Assembly (NCBI RefSeq): GCF_944324505.1
Contig: NZ_CALUWO010000009.1
Location: forward strand, 1 to 64,000
From: an uncultured Desulfovibrio sp.
Lineage (GTDB): Bacteria > Desulfobacterota > Desulfovibrionia > Desulfovibrionales > Desulfovibrionaceae
Length of the DNA stretch: 64,000 nucleotides
Reading direction: 5' to 3'
Part shown: positions 48,180 to 57,116 of the stretch, piece after piece
Layout: every line of letters starts with the position of its first letter
How positions within the stretch are numbered: the stretch's first letter is position 1
Translations under genes and position numbers: made by a program
The notes under the pieces: generated by a model
Databases searched by the model: none
Told to the model about the DNA's origin: nothing
Seen by the model: the letters and a program-made list of their open reading frames with translations, nothing else

Positions 48180-49943
48180 ATGAACAACCTGAAGGAAATC
48201 CAGCAAATTCAATCCCTCATCGCCAAGGGCAAGAGTTCGGGCTTTCTCACCTTCGACGAGGTGAGCAAGGCCCTGCCCGTGGAGATGAATACCTCGGAGC
48301 AGTTCGAGGAAATCATCGGTATTTTTGAGGAGCTGGAAATCGCCATTGTCGATTCCGAAAAGGAAGGCAAAAAAATTTCTGCCGCTCCCGCCGAAGCCGA
48401 TGATGACGTGACATCACTGGACCTGGCCGAAGACGAGGAATCTGCGGATTATTCCTCGCGCAGCACTGACCCCGTGCGCATGTATCTGCGCGAAATGGGC
48501 GCCGTGCCCCTGCTGGACAGGGACGGCGAAGTGGTCATTGCCAAAAAGATCGAAATGGGCGAGCAGGATGTGCTCTATGCGCTGGTGGAAGTTCCCGTGG
48601 CTGTGGAGGAACTCATCAACGTGGGCGAAGACCTGCGCCAGAACCGCATCAAGCTCAAGGATGTGGTCAAGACCATAGAAGAAGATGACCCCAGCGAAGA
48701 CGAAATGAACCAGCGCTCGCGCGTCATCATGCTCATGGACGAAATCAAGGCCGTCTACAAGAAGAAGCGCAAAATCTACAAGAAACTTGATGACTGCAAC
48801 ACCCTGGAACGCAAGGTAACGGCCATCCAGAAGGAAATCATCGCCTACAAGGAAGAAATCGTTTCCCGCCTGCGTGACATCAAGCTGGAAAAGACGCTCA
48901 TCGACCGCATCATCGAAACGGTGGAAGACTACGTGCGCCAGATGCACAACTGCCAGCGCGATCTCTCTGCCTACATTCTTTCCACGGGCCGGACGCAGGC
49001 CGAGATTCAGGCCCTGTTCGACGGCCTGGAAAAGCGCGAGATCAACCCCAATGACGCCGCGCGCGAGCTGGGCCTTTCCGTGGACGAGCTGTTCTCCTTC
49101 AAGGAAATGATCCTGGGCAAGATTGAAATCCTCAAGCGCCTCCAGGAAAAATGCTGCCACAATGTGACGGACCTGGAAGAAGTGCTCTGGCGCATCAAGC
49201 GCGGCAACAATGCCGCCATGCGCGCCAAACAGGAACTCATCCGCTCCAACCTGCGTCTTGTGGTTTCCATTGCCAAGAAATACACCAATCGTGGCCTGCA
49301 GTTCCTTGACCTTATCCAGGAAGGCAATATCGGCCTCATGAAGGCCGTGGACAAGTTCGAGTATCAGCGCGGCTACAAGTTCTCCACCTATGCCACGTGG
49401 TGGATACGCCAGGCCATTACCCGGGCCATTGCGGATCAGGCCCGCACCATCCGCATACCCGTGCACATGATCGAAACCATCAACAAGCTCATCCGCACCT
49501 CGCGCTACCTTGTGCAGGAACTGGGACGCGATCCCACGCCCGAGGAAATCGCCGAGCGCATGGAATATCCGGTGGAAAAGGTCAAGAAGGTGCTCAAGAT
49601 CGCCAAGGAACCCATTTCCCTGGAAACGCCCATCGGCGATGAGGAAGATTCCAGCCTGGGCGATTTCATCGAGGACAAGAAGGCCGTGGCCCCGGCGGAA
49701 GAAGTGATCAATACCAAGCTCAGCGAGCAGCTTGCCGCGGTGCTGGCCGATCTCACCCCTCGTGAGGAACAGGTGCTGCGCAAGCGTTTCGGCATTGCCG
49801 AAAAGAGCGACCATACCCTCGAGGAAGTGGGGCGCCTCTTCAACGTGACCCGTGAGCGCATCCGCCAGATCGAGGCAAAGGCCCTGCGCAAGCTGCGCCA
49901 TCCCGTGCGCAGTCAGACCCTGCGCACCTATTACGACAACTGA
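48180..49943 (+). CDS. rpoD: RNA polymerase primary sigma factor (sigma-70)
   Basis: 587 aa housekeeping sigma factor. Region 1.1 is at the N-terminus ([23 protein letters not shown]). Region 1.2 [11 protein letters not shown] is followed by a long non-conserved region. Regions 2.1-2.4 include [20 protein letters not shown] and [20 protein letters not shown]; region 3 has [13 protein letters not shown]; region 4.2 has [23 protein letters not shown] 48180 follows GGGAGAA. The -35/-10 elements proposed in this window assume this factor. A strong terminator follows. Confidence 0.98.
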   Translation: MNNLKEIQQIQSLIAKGKSSGFLTFDEVSKALPVEMNTSEQFEEIIGIFEELEIAIVDSEKEGKKISAAPAEADDDVTSLDLAEDEESADYSSRSTDPVRMYLREMGAVPLLDRDGEVVIAKKIEMGEQDVLYALVEVPVAVEELINVGEDLRQNRIKLKDVVKTIEEDDPSEDEMNQRSRVIMLMDEIKAVYKKKRKIYKKLDDCNTLERKVTAIQKEIIAYKEEIVSRLRDIKLEKTLIDRIIETVEDYVRQMHNCQRDLSAYILSTGRTQAEIQALFDGLEKREINPNDAARELGLSVDELFSFKEMILGKIEILKRLQEKCCHNVTDLEEVLWRIKRGNNAAMRAKQELIRSNLRLVVSIAKKYTNRGLQFLDLIQEGNIGLMKAVDKFEYQRGYKFSTYATWWIRQAITRAIADQARTIRIPVHMIETINKLIRTSRYLVQELGRDPTPEEIAERMEYPVEKVKKVLKIAKEPISLETPIGDEEDSSLGDFIEDKKAVAPAEEVINTKLSEQLAAVLADLTPREEQVLRKRFGIAEKSDHTLEEVGRLFNVTRERIRQIEAKALRKLRHPVRSQTLRTYYDN

Positions 49944-49964
49944 TTTGCCCAGGCCCCCTTGTTC

Positions 49965-50009
49965 CCCCAGGCCGCTGAAAAGCCCTTTTTCAGCGGCCTG
50001 GGGATTTTC
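49965..50009 (+). terminator. Strong 17-bp hairpin after rpoD
   Basis: CCCCAGGCCGCTGAAAA (49965-49981) pairs perfectly with 49987-50003 around GCCCT, then ATTTTCG. It lies 22 nt after the rpoD stop and closes the macromolecular-synthesis group. Confidence 0.88.
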
Positions 50010-50035
50010 GCAGCCGCATGAAAAAAGGATGTCGC

Positions 50036-50827
50036 ATGGACCTTCCCTTTTTCGGACACCGCCCCGGCCGAGCACACCGGCTCATTCTGGCCTGTCTCCT
50101 GGCCGCCCTTCTGGGGGGAGCGCTATGTCTGCCCCCGCTGTCCGCTCGTGCCGAAGCGGCGGAAACGGACAGTGCCACGGTCACGCCTCCGCCTGCCGCC
50201 TCCCTGTCACGCCCGGACCTGGAACCGCTGCGCACCGTGGGCACCGCCACCGTGGCCAGCTGTCTGGACGGCGATACCCTCACCCTCACCTCGCGCCGTA
50301 CCGTGCGTCTGGCGGGCATCGACACCCCGGAAATGAAGGGCCGCACGGGCAAACCCCAGTATTACGCCCGCGAATCCAGAAATCTCCTGCGCGAGGCTGC
50401 GCGCGGCCAGACTGTCCGCTTGTTTCAGGCCGGGGAAAAAACGCAGGATCGCTACGGCCGCATCGTGGCCGATGTGCAGCTGCATGACGGCCGCTCGCTC
50501 AGTGCCTTCATGCTGGAACAGGGAGCCGCCTACTTCTACCCGCACACGGACCTGACGCCTGCCTATCAGGACTGGCTGCGCTCCCTGCAGGCCCGCGCCA
50601 TCCATGAACGCCGGGGCATGTGGGCCTGGCTGCTGGCCCAGCCCTTTGCCCTGCAAAGCTATACGGGCAACAAGCGCAGCCTGCGCTTCTTTCCGGCGGA
50701 TTCCCGCGAGGCGCAGTCCATCAAGCCGCGCAACCGCATTCACTTCGGCACCCTCATGGATGCCTTTCTGGCCGGCTACGCGCCGGCCCGCAACGCCAGT
50801 CCCTGGCCGGAGGCCGACGCACAATGA
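50036..50827 (+). CDS. Exported thermonuclease (SNase-like)
   Basis: 263 aa. An N-terminal signal or anchor ([18 protein letters not shown], about 17-34) and AxA-like site precede an SNase/OB-fold domain (about 75-185): [10 protein letters not shown] (Asp-rich Ca site), [24 protein letters not shown] and HERRGMWAW. The family cuts DNA and RNA outside the cytoplasm. A C-terminal extension after about 200 has no known motif. ATG 50036 follows AAAGGAT at ideal spacing, better than ATG 50018. Its stop overlaps the queC ATG (ATGA). Confidence 0.88.
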   Translation: MDLPFFGHRPGRAHRLILACLLAALLGGALCLPPLSARAEAAETDSATVTPPPAASLSRPDLEPLRTVGTATVASCLDGDTLTLTSRRTVRLAGIDTPEMKGRTGKPQYYARESRNLLREAARGQTVRLFQAGEKTQDRYGRIVADVQLHDGRSLSAFMLEQGAAYFYPHTDLTPAYQDWLRSLQARAIHERRGMWAWLLAQPFALQSYTGNKRSLRFFPADSREAQSIKPRNRIHFGTLMDAFLAGYAPARNASPWPEADAQ

Positions 50828-51579
50828 GCCTACCAGCAGCCCCTGCCCCGTCGCTGTCCACTCAGGAGGCGGTGGTCATCTTTTCCGGCGGGCAGGATTC
50901 GGCCACCTGTCTGGCCTGGAGCCTGAACCGCTTTGCCCGGGTGCATACCCTGGGCTTTGACTATGGTCAGCGCCATCATGTGGAATTGCAGTGCCGTCAG
51001 CGGGTCCGTGCGGGCATTGCCGCCCTTTCGCCGCTCTGGTCCTCCCGCCTGACTGACGACCACCTGCTGACGCTGGACATCTACCGGCACGAAGCCGCCA
51101 ATGCCCTGACCACGGACCGCACAGCGCCCCCCGGCACACGGGAAAAAAACGGCCTTCCCGACACCTTTGTGCCGGGCCGTAACCTGCTCTTTATCCTGCA
51201 AGCTGCCATCTGGGCCTATGCGCGCGGCATACGGCACCTGGTTACAGGGGTCTGCCAGACGGATTCTTCCGGCTACCCCGACTGCCGCGACGACAGCATC
51301 AAGGCCCTGCAGGTGGCCATCAATCTGGGCATGGACAGCCGCTACGTCCTGCATACGCCGCTCATGTGGCTGGACAAATGCGCCACCTGGCAGCTTGCCG
51401 CCGCGCTGGGGGGAGACGCCCTGGTGAACTGCATTGTGGAAGAAAGCCACACCTGCTATGCCGGCACGCGCGGCCAGCGCCATCCCTGGGGCTACGGCTG
51501 CGGCCAGTGTCCGGCCTGCCAGCTGCGCGCCAGAGGCTATGCCGCCTATCTGGCCAGCAAGGAAGGCTCCCGTGCCTGA
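50824..51579 (+). CDS. queC: 7-cyano-7-deazaguanine synthase
   Basis: ATP-dependent conversion of 7-carboxy-7-deazaguanine to preQ0, the queuosine precursor. 251 aa. PP-loop [16 protein letters not shown], then [34 protein letters not shown] and a C-terminal zinc site with cysteines in CIVEESHTC and [10 protein letters not shown]. The start ATG overlaps the stop of the exported nuclease gene, suggesting translational coupling although the two functions are unrelated. The next gene starts inside its last codons. Confidence 0.95.
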   Translation: MSLPAAPAPSLSTQEAVVIFSGGQDSATCLAWSLNRFARVHTLGFDYGQRHHVELQCRQRVRAGIAALSPLWSSRLTDDHLLTLDIYRHEAANALTTDRTAPPGTREKNGLPDTFVPGRNLLFILQAAIWAYARGIRHLVTGVCQTDSSGYPDCRDDSIKALQVAINLGMDSRYVLHTPLMWLDKCATWQLAAALGGDALVNCIVEESHTCYAGTRGQRHPWGYGCGQCPACQLRARGYAAYLASKEGSRA

Positions 51580-52093
51580 ACACAAAAAAATCCTCTCCGC
51601 CGCGCAGGGCGTGGAGGCCGGACGCATTCTTTTTGCCCTGAACACGCAGGAAGATGCCGCCCTGCGCATGCTGGCCGCCTGCGGCATTCCCGCAGCCTGC
51701 TGCACCGGCGACGCCGGCTGGCGTCTGCATGCCGAATGGTGTGCCTTTGTGCATGCCGCCGTTACCAGCAGCCTCATGCAGCATGCGCCCAACACGGTGC
51801 TGCTGGCCTATCTGCGGCAGACCGGTTCCCTGCTGGCAGCCGCAGGAACCACCACGCCCCAGGACCTGCACAAGGATATTCAGACCTTTGTGGACGGCCC
51901 CTTTGCCGCCTACATGCCTCTGCTGGCCCAGGAACAGCCCCAGCGCTGTCCGGCCCTGTTCTGCCAACGGGTGCTGCCGGACCTGCCCCCCGGGCAGGCG
52001 CTGCCTGTACAGGCCCGCCTGGCTGCCGCCATGGCCCTGCTGCTGGGCGCCCTGAACGACAAGCTGGACCAGTACGACATCAGGCCAGACTAG
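51572..52093 (+). CDS. Conserved-looking protein of unknown function overlapping queC
   Basis: 173 aa from GTG 51572, which overlaps the queC stop by 8 nt and has AAGGAAGG upstream. Soluble, six cysteines, no signal peptide. Sequence such as [24 protein letters not shown] and the Leu-rich end [14 protein letters not shown] suggest an alpha-helical protein, and codon use is like that of its neighbours. I cannot assign a family. Coupling to queC is the only clue to its role. Confidence 0.75.
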   Translation: MPEHKKILSAAQGVEAGRILFALNTQEDAALRMLAACGIPAACCTGDAGWRLHAEWCAFVHAAVTSSLMQHAPNTVLLAYLRQTGSLLAAAGTTTPQDLHKDIQTFVDGPFAAYMPLLAQEQPQRCPALFCQRVLPDLPPGQALPVQARLAAAMALLLGALNDKLDQYDIRPD

Positions 52094-52275
52094 ACGCTGC
52101 TGCCGCAGGAAGGGCAACAGAACCTTCCGGGCGCTGCACGCCAGGGCGATGCCGTTTTCCGTGCAGGCCCCTCGCGAGCCGCTATCGTGGCGCGCTGCCG
52201 TGCGTCCTGTGGCAGATGCGCCTTGGGCGGCGCTGCCGCCGATTCCACGCATCGCCCTGTCCACAGGACAGCAAA

Positions 52276-52304
52276 GAGGGGAAGCCGCAGCGTACAGCTT
52301 CCCC
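52276..52304. terminator. Hairpin between convergent genes (51572 and 52347 units)
   Basis: GGGGAAGC (52278-52285) pairs with GCTTCCCC (52297-52304) around 11 nt. Short T-rich stretches lie on both sides (CTTCGTTTG on plus, CTCTTTGC on minus), so it could serve either strand. Confidence 0.5.
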
Positions 52305-52346
52305 TTCGTTTGTCACCTGGCCGGACAGCGCGCAGCGTTGTGCCGA

Positions 52347-53231
52347 TCAGTTTTCCAGAAATACCCAGTGCAGCAGACGCTTATGCACGCGCAGGCGATT
52401 TTCGGCCTGCAACAGCAGCAGGGAGCGGGAACTTTCGGCCAGCCCTCTGTCTACCGTGATTGCCCGGATGGGCTGGGACCCCAGCAGCACATGGGCGCCC
52501 GGCGCCGCCTTGTCCAGCAGCGCCGGCGTGATGGACCAGCGCTCTTCATCCTCGGCAGCCAGTTCACTGCGGCAGCCGGCAAAGACGTACTGGCTCCCGG
52601 CAACCGCCTGTTCCGGCGTATCCACAAGGGTCAGCTCCACGCCAAAGCGGCGGGCGGCGTCACGCACCGCGGCGGGATCATTGCGCGGCGGCAGGGAAAC
52701 CTGAAGCGAGTAGGGGAAATACTGCATGGCCTCGATGAGGGAATACAGCGTTCCGTTGGCACAGCCCACCCAGCCGACGCGAACGCCCTGCAGATTGTCG
52801 CGGGAATACTTGAGCATGCAGGCAATGTCAGCCAGCGCATGGGCCGGATGGCCATCAGGACTGCCGGCATTGATGACCGGATACTTCACGTCGGCCTCGC
52901 GCTTTGCCCAGACAGAGGCCGGAAAGCCATAGAGGTACATGCAGTCCACATAGTAATTGATGACGCCCAAGAGCTGCACCTGATGGCGGTGCAGCTCCTC
53001 GCGCCAGTCCCCCACGGTTCCCTGATACAGGGTCGCTCCGTTCATCTGGCGCACGGCAGCCGTGATGCACAGGCGCTCCGGCAGGGACTCCTGCGCAAAA
53101 AGCAGCAGGGCCACCCGCTCGGTCATGAAGTCGGTCTGCGTGCGCGCATCGGGAATTCCCCGGGCCTGCTGCACGATCAGCCAGCTGCCCGCCTCGCCAA
53201 GGTCCTGCAAACTCAATACGTGTCGCGGCAT
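52347..53231 (-). CDS. Aspartate/ornithine carbamoyltransferase-fold protein lacking catalytic motifs
   Basis: 294 aa from ATG 53231 (minus-strand GGAGGTG upstream). The fold is clear by pattern: HVLSLQDLGEAG at the start, VKYPVINAGSPDGHPAHALADI (116-136; OTCase has the HPTQALAD motif here) and QAENRLRVHKRLL (275-287). But the carbamoyl-phosphate STRTR loop is SLPERL (49-54), HPTQ is HPAH (128-131), and HCLP is replaced around LLGSQPI (249-255). It is therefore unlikely to be an active carbamoyltransferase. A normal argF is in the window, so this is probably a paralogue with a regulatory or binding role (inference). Confidence 0.82.
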   Translation of the reverse strand: MPRHVLSLQDLGEAGSWLIVQQARGIPDARTQTDFMTERVALLLFAQESLPERLCITAAVRQMNGATLYQGTVGDWREELHRHQVQLLGVINYYVDCMYLYGFPASVWAKREADVKYPVINAGSPDGHPAHALADIACMLKYSRDNLQGVRVGWVGCANGTLYSLIEAMQYFPYSLQVSLPPRNDPAAVRDAARRFGVELTLVDTPEQAVAGSQYVFAGCRSELAAEDEERWSITPALLDKAAPGAHVLLGSQPIRAITVDRGLAESSRSLLLLQAENRLRVHKRLLHWVFLEN

Positions 53232-53407
53232 AAAAGCACCTCCGTTGGCTTTTTGCCTTTTAAAAATAGCAGCAGGCGATAACGCTGTCCAGCAGGCCCC
53301 GGAAATATTGCCCTTGTTCCTGTGAGGAAATGCGCGTAGACTATTGCCCGTTTTACACAGCGGCAACGGCCTTCACGCCATGCCCCAAACTTTTGCAAGG
53401 ACCTGCC

Positions 53408-54079
53408 ATGCACGCGTTTATCTTTGATCTGGACGGCACCCTGCTGGATACCCTGGCGGATATCGCTGCTGCCTGCAACACCATGCTGGCCGCCCACGGC
53501 TATCCCGTCCATAGCGTGGAATCCTATCGGCAGCGGGTGGGCAACGGTTTCGGCAAGCTGGTGCGCCGCGCCCTGCCGGCAGAGACGCTGGAAGAGCTGC
53601 GGCAGCAGGCCCCGGACGAACAGGCCATCGAGGCCCTCGTGCAGGAAACACGCCTTGCCTACAGCCGGCACATCAACGACCACACCCGCCCCTATGACGG
53701 CATCCCGGAGGCTCTGGCAGAACTGCGCCGGCGCGGCATGCGCCTGGGCGTGCTTTCCAACAAGACCGACGAATACACCCGTGCCCTCATTGCGGCCCAC
53801 TTTCCCGGCGTGTTCTGCGCGGTGCGCGGCGCCAGGAAGGACACCCCGCTCAAGCCCGCCCCCGACGGCGCCCGTGCTGTGATCGCTGCCACAGGCACGG
53901 AAGCCGCTCTGTGCTTTTATGTGGGAGACAGTGATGTGGACATGCTCACAGCCCGCCATGCCGGCATGGTCGGCGTGGGCGTTGCCTGGGGATTCCGCGG
54001 TCTGGCGGAAGTGCAGGCCGCCGGCGCTGCGCGCATTGTCCACCATCCCGACGAACTCCCCGCCCTGCTCGACCACTGA
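53408..54079 (+). CDS. gph: HAD-family hydrolase, phosphoglycolate phosphatase-like
   Basis: 223 aa. Motif I FIFDLDGTLLDT (nucleophile and acid Asp), a helical cap (about 15-85), motif II LGVLSNKTDEYT, motif III lysine in TPLKPAPDGARAV, motif IV YVGDSDVDMLTA. This is the Gph/PgpP subgroup (HAD subfamily IA). 2-phosphoglycolate is the family's classical substrate, but related sugar phosphates are possible. AAGGA precedes ATG 53408. A ferredoxin gene follows after 58 nt. Confidence 0.88.
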   Translation: MHAFIFDLDGTLLDTLADIAAACNTMLAAHGYPVHSVESYRQRVGNGFGKLVRRALPAETLEELRQQAPDEQAIEALVQETRLAYSRHINDHTRPYDGIPEALAELRRRGMRLGVLSNKTDEYTRALIAAHFPGVFCAVRGARKDTPLKPAPDGARAVIAATGTEAALCFYVGDSDVDMLTARHAGMVGVGVAWGFRGLAEVQAAGAARIVHHPDELPALLDH

Positions 54080-54137
54080 TCCCCATGGCCGGACAGGCCG
54101 CGGACACACCCTATACGCCTGTTCTGGAGAATGCCCT

Positions 54138-54818
54138 ATGCAACGTCCCATCATTGAAATCGACGAAGAAAAGTGCACGGGCTGCGGCCAGTGCATTCTG
54201 GATTGTGCCGAAGGTGCCCTGGCCATCATCGACGGCAAGGCCCGTCTGGTGAGCGAGGTCTTCTGCGACGGTCTGGGCGCCTGCCTCAACTGCCCGCACG
54301 GCGCGCTGCGCCTGGTCACACGTGAGGCGCCGGCCTTTGACGAGGCTGCTGCCCTGGCTGCCAAGGCCAGGCGCAGCGGCCAGCCCGCGTCCTGTGCCGG
54401 CAGCGCGCCCCGCCAGCTTGCGCCCCTGCGCTCTCTGACACCAACGGAACAGGGCGCGGATCCCGTGGCCAGCACGGCTACATGGCCGTTGCAGCTGCGC
54501 CTTGTGCCGCCCACGGCCCCTTTTCTGCGCGGGGCGCATCTGCTGCTGGCCGCCCATTGTGCGGGTTTCTGCCTGCCCCGTCTGCACGAGGACTGGCTTG
54601 CCGGGCGGGTGCCGGTCATTGCCTGCCCCAAGCTGGATGATCCCGCGGCAAGCCGCCAGGCCCTGACGGCGCTGCTGACCCATGGCGGCATTGCCGCCGT
54701 CACGGTGCTGCGCATGAGTGTTCCCTGCTGCGGCGGCCTGGAGCGCCTGCTGCATCAGGCCATGGACGCCTCCGGCTGGCAGGGTGCGGTAAGCAGCCGC
54801 ACCGTACGCCTGCCATAA
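54138..54818 (+). CDS. [4Fe-4S] ferredoxin-domain protein
   Basis: 226 aa. The N-terminal ferredoxin domain has CTGCGQCILDC (residues 13-23) and, further on, CDGLGACLNCPHG (43-55), enough ligands for one or two clusters. The remaining about 150 residues are not ferredoxin: FLRGAHLLLAAHCAGFCLP, VIACPKLDD and SVPCCGGLERLL look like a small Cys-containing domain found after such ferredoxins in strict anaerobes. An electron-transfer or sensing role is inferred. The 3' end of the gene forms part of its terminator. Confidence 0.85.
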   Translation: MQRPIIEIDEEKCTGCGQCILDCAEGALAIIDGKARLVSEVFCDGLGACLNCPHGALRLVTREAPAFDEAAALAAKARRSGQPASCAGSAPRQLAPLRSLTPTEQGADPVASTATWPLQLRLVPPTAPFLRGAHLLLAAHCAGFCLPRLHEDWLAGRVPVIACPKLDDPAASRQALTALLTHGGIAAVTVLRMSVPCCGGLERLLHQAMDASGWQGAVSSRTVRLP

Positions 54819-54825
54819 TTTTTTT
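54778..54825 (+). terminator. Terminator built into the 3' end of the ferredoxin gene
   Basis: GGCAGG (54778-54783) pairs with CCTGCC (54809-54814) and GTGCGG (54784-54789) with CCGCAC (54797-54802), with a one-sided CGTACG bulge. The stop lies directly after, then seven T (54819-54825). Confidence 0.65.
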
Positions 54826-54830
54826 CTGCC

Positions 54831-54858
54831 TTGACAAAACATACTTCATCGCTAAGTT
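54831..54858 (+). promoter_or_regulatory. Candidate promoter of metA-rrf2-nifU-nifS
   Basis: Perfect TTGACA (54831-54836), 16-nt spacer, TAAGTT (54853-54858), with TTTATAG just after. The leader to ATG 54892 is about 30 nt, too short for a SAM riboswitch. Confidence 0.5.
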
Positions 54859-54891
54859 TATAGCACACCCCCCAACGTCACGAGGTTACCG

Positions 54892-55824
54892 ATGCCTATC
54901 AAGATTCCCGCCGATCTCCCCGCCCGCCTGGAACTGGAAAACGAAAACATCTTCGTCATGACCGAAGAGCGCGCCCGGAGTCAGGACATCCGTCCGCTGG
55001 AGCTGGCCATCGTCAACCTCATGCCCACCAAGATCGCCACGGAAACGCAGCTGCTGCGCCTGCTGGGCAATTCTCCGCTTCAGGTCAACATCACCCTGCT
55101 GCGGACCATGCAGCATGAGTCCAAGAATACGCCCCTCCAGCATCTGGAGCGTTTCTACCGGACATTCGAGCAGATACGCAACCGCCGTTTTGACGGCATG
55201 GTGGTGACGGGGGCACCGGTGGAGCACCTGCCCTTTGAAGCCGTAGACTACTGGCAGGAACTGCGTGACATCATGGAATATGCCAACAGCCACGTGTATT
55301 CCACGCTGTACATCTGCTGGGCGGCACAGGCAGCGCTCTACCATTTTTACGGCATTCCCAAGTATGACCTGCCGACCAAGCGATCGGGCATCTTCCGGCA
55401 CCATGTGCTGCATGCCTCCTGCCGCCTCTTCCGCGGCTTTGACGACGAGTTTCCCGCGCCCCATTCCCGGCATACGGAAATTCGCGCCGAGGATGTGGCC
55501 AAGGTACCCAATCTGCGCATTCTGGCCGAGTCGGACGAGGCAGGCCTGACACTGGTGGAAAGTGTGGACCACAAGCAGGTCTTCATGACCGGACACCTGG
55601 AATATGACCGCGGCACCCTGGATGCCGAGTACCGGCGGGATCTCCTGCGCGGCATGAATCCGCAGCCTCCGCTGCACTACTATCCCCAGGAGGACCCCCA
55701 GCGGATGCCCCTCATGACCTGGCGTGCCCATGCCCACCTTTTCTACAGCAACTGGCTCAACTACTACGTCTACCAGGATACGCCGTTCGACTTCACCCGA
55801 GAAGCAGGCGACGACAATGTGTGA
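54892..55824 (+). CDS. metA: Homoserine O-acetyltransferase (MetA family)
   Basis: Acylates homoserine at the entry to methionine synthesis. 310 aa, class I amidotransferase-like fold. Nucleophile Cys142 in [17 protein letters not shown]-type start ([18 protein letters not shown]); [10 protein letters not shown] carries the later His/Glu. Residue 111 is Glu (TGAPVEHL); in the MetA family Glu111 goes with acetyl-CoA and Gly111 with succinyl-CoA, so O-acetylhomoserine is predicted, which sulfide can convert directly to homocysteine. It is upstream of the Rrf2 gene by only 7 nt. Confidence 0.95.
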   Translation: MPIKIPADLPARLELENENIFVMTEERARSQDIRPLELAIVNLMPTKIATETQLLRLLGNSPLQVNITLLRTMQHESKNTPLQHLERFYRTFEQIRNRRFDGMVVTGAPVEHLPFEAVDYWQELRDIMEYANSHVYSTLYICWAAQAALYHFYGIPKYDLPTKRSGIFRHHVLHASCRLFRGFDDEFPAPHSRHTEIRAEDVAKVPNLRILAESDEAGLTLVESVDHKQVFMTGHLEYDRGTLDAEYRRDLLRGMNPQPPLHYYPQEDPQRMPLMTWRAHAHLFYSNWLNYYVYQDTPFDFTREAGDDNV

Positions 55825-55831
55825 GGACGTT

Positions 55832-56242
55832 ATGAAGTTTTCTACGCGAACCCGATACGGCCTGCGCTTTCTGCTGCGCCTGGCGCAGCAGCCGGACGCA
55901 AGCCTTGTGCAACTGGGACAGGTTGCCCATGACGAAAAGATATCCTCCGGCTATCTGGAACAGATTGTGCGTGCCCTCAAGCCCCTGGGGATTCTTCATG
56001 CCGTGCGCGGGTCAGGAGGCGGCTACCGCCTGGCGAAGCCCGCCAGCGAAATTTCCATGGAAGATGTCTTTTCACGACTGGAAGGGGAAATCTCTCCTGT
56101 TTCCTGTCTGGCCAAGGGCAAACACTGCGCCCGACAGAACGAATGCAGCTCGCACACCTTCTGGTGTGAACTGGATGCTCATATCCGAACCTTCCTGCGC
56201 AATCGAACGCTGCAGGATATCATTGATTCCGAAAAGGGCTAG
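55832..56242 (+). CDS. Rrf2-family regulator, IscR-like
   Basis: 136 aa winged-helix repressor. KFSTRTRYGLRFLLRLA is the DNA-binding start and RGSGGGYRLAKP the wing. Cys92, Cys99, Cys105 and His108 match the three Cys plus His [2Fe-2S] ligand set of IscR (spacing C-x6-C-x5-C-x2-H); Cys112 is extra. It likely senses Fe-S status (or cysteine, as CymR relatives) and controls this operon. GAGGA precedes ATG 55832. It lies between metA and nifU. Confidence 0.9.
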   Translation: MKFSTRTRYGLRFLLRLAQQPDASLVQLGQVAHDEKISSGYLEQIVRALKPLGILHAVRGSGGGYRLAKPASEISMEDVFSRLEGEISPVSCLAKGKHCARQNECSSHTFWCELDAHIRTFLRNRTLQDIIDSEKG

Positions 56243-56259
56243 TCCTCAGGAGAAATAGT

Positions 56260-57114
56260 ATGTGGAACTATACCGAAGCCGTTCATGACCATTTCCTGCA
56301 TCCCCGCAATGCCGGCGCCCTGGCCGATGCCAATGCCGTCGGCGAAGTGGGCAGCATTGCCTGTGGTGACGCGCTCAAGCTCTACCTGCGCATCAATGAC
56401 GACGGCATCATCGAGGATGCCAGCTTTGAAACCTTCGGCTGTGCCAGTGCCATCGCCTCCAGCTCTGTCCTGACCGAAATGGTCAAGGGCATACACGTGG
56501 ACGAGGCCCTGCGCCTCACCAACAAGGATATTGCCACGGCCCTGGGCGGTCTGCCCCGGGAAAAGATGCACTGCTCCGTCATGGGCGCCGAAGCCCTGGA
56601 AGCCGCCATCCGCCAGTGGAAGGGAGAACCCGCCGTTTCCCATGCCCATGAGGAAGGCAAGCTCATCTGCAAGTGCTTCAACGTGACCGATGCCCAGATT
56701 ATCCGGGCCATCCGGGAAAACGGCCTCAGAACCGTGGAAGACGTAACCGACTACACCAAGGCCGGCGGCGCCTGTGGGCAGTGCCTGGATCAGATCGCCG
56801 AGATTCTGGCCCAGGAGCTGCACCAGCCCGGCGCCATGCCCCGCCCTGCCGAGGCGGCTTCCCAGGCCGCCCCCCGGCTGACCAACGTGCAGCGCATGCA
56901 GCGCATCCTCACGGTCATTGACAAGGACATCCGCCCCCTGCTGGCCGCCGACGGTGGCGACATCGAGCTGGTGGATGTGGACGGACCGCGCGTGCAGGTG
57001 AGCTTCCGCGGGCATTGCGCCCAGTGTCCGGCCAGTGCCGCCACCCTGCATGATCTGGTGGAAGGCCAGCTGCGCGACAAGGTGGAAGCCGACATTACCG
57101 TGGAGGCCGTATAG
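56260..57114 (+). CDS. nifU: Fe-S cluster scaffold NifU
   Basis: 284 aa, three domains. The IscU-like scaffold has Cys35, Cys61 and Cys105 (ACGDAL, FGCASAIASSS, HCSVMG). The central BFD-like [2Fe-2S] domain has Cys137, Cys139, Cys172 and Cys175. The C-terminal NifU domain ends with CAQC (253-256). This full-length form is typical of anaerobes and diazotrophs; no nif structural genes are nearby, so housekeeping Fe-S assembly is more likely than nitrogenase. It lies 17 nt after the Rrf2 gene and 2 nt before nifS. Confidence 0.96.
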   Translation: MWNYTEAVHDHFLHPRNAGALADANAVGEVGSIACGDALKLYLRINDDGIIEDASFETFGCASAIASSSVLTEMVKGIHVDEALRLTNKDIATALGGLPREKMHCSVMGAEALEAAIRQWKGEPAVSHAHEEGKLICKCFNVTDAQIIRAIRENGLRTVEDVTDYTKAGGACGQCLDQIAEILAQELHQPGAMPRPAEAASQAAPRLTNVQRMQRILTVIDKDIRPLLAADGGDIELVDVDGPRVQVSFRGHCAQCPASAATLHDLVEGQLRDKVEADITVEAV

Positions 57115-57116
57115 CC

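Noticed and set aside
48414-50075. A 553-codon minus-strand frame opposite rpoD
   Set aside because: Shadow of rpoD and it also runs through the rpoD terminator.
54859-54891. SAM riboswitch before metA
   Set aside because: The interval between the candidate -10 and the ATG is only about 30 nt, too short for any known class.
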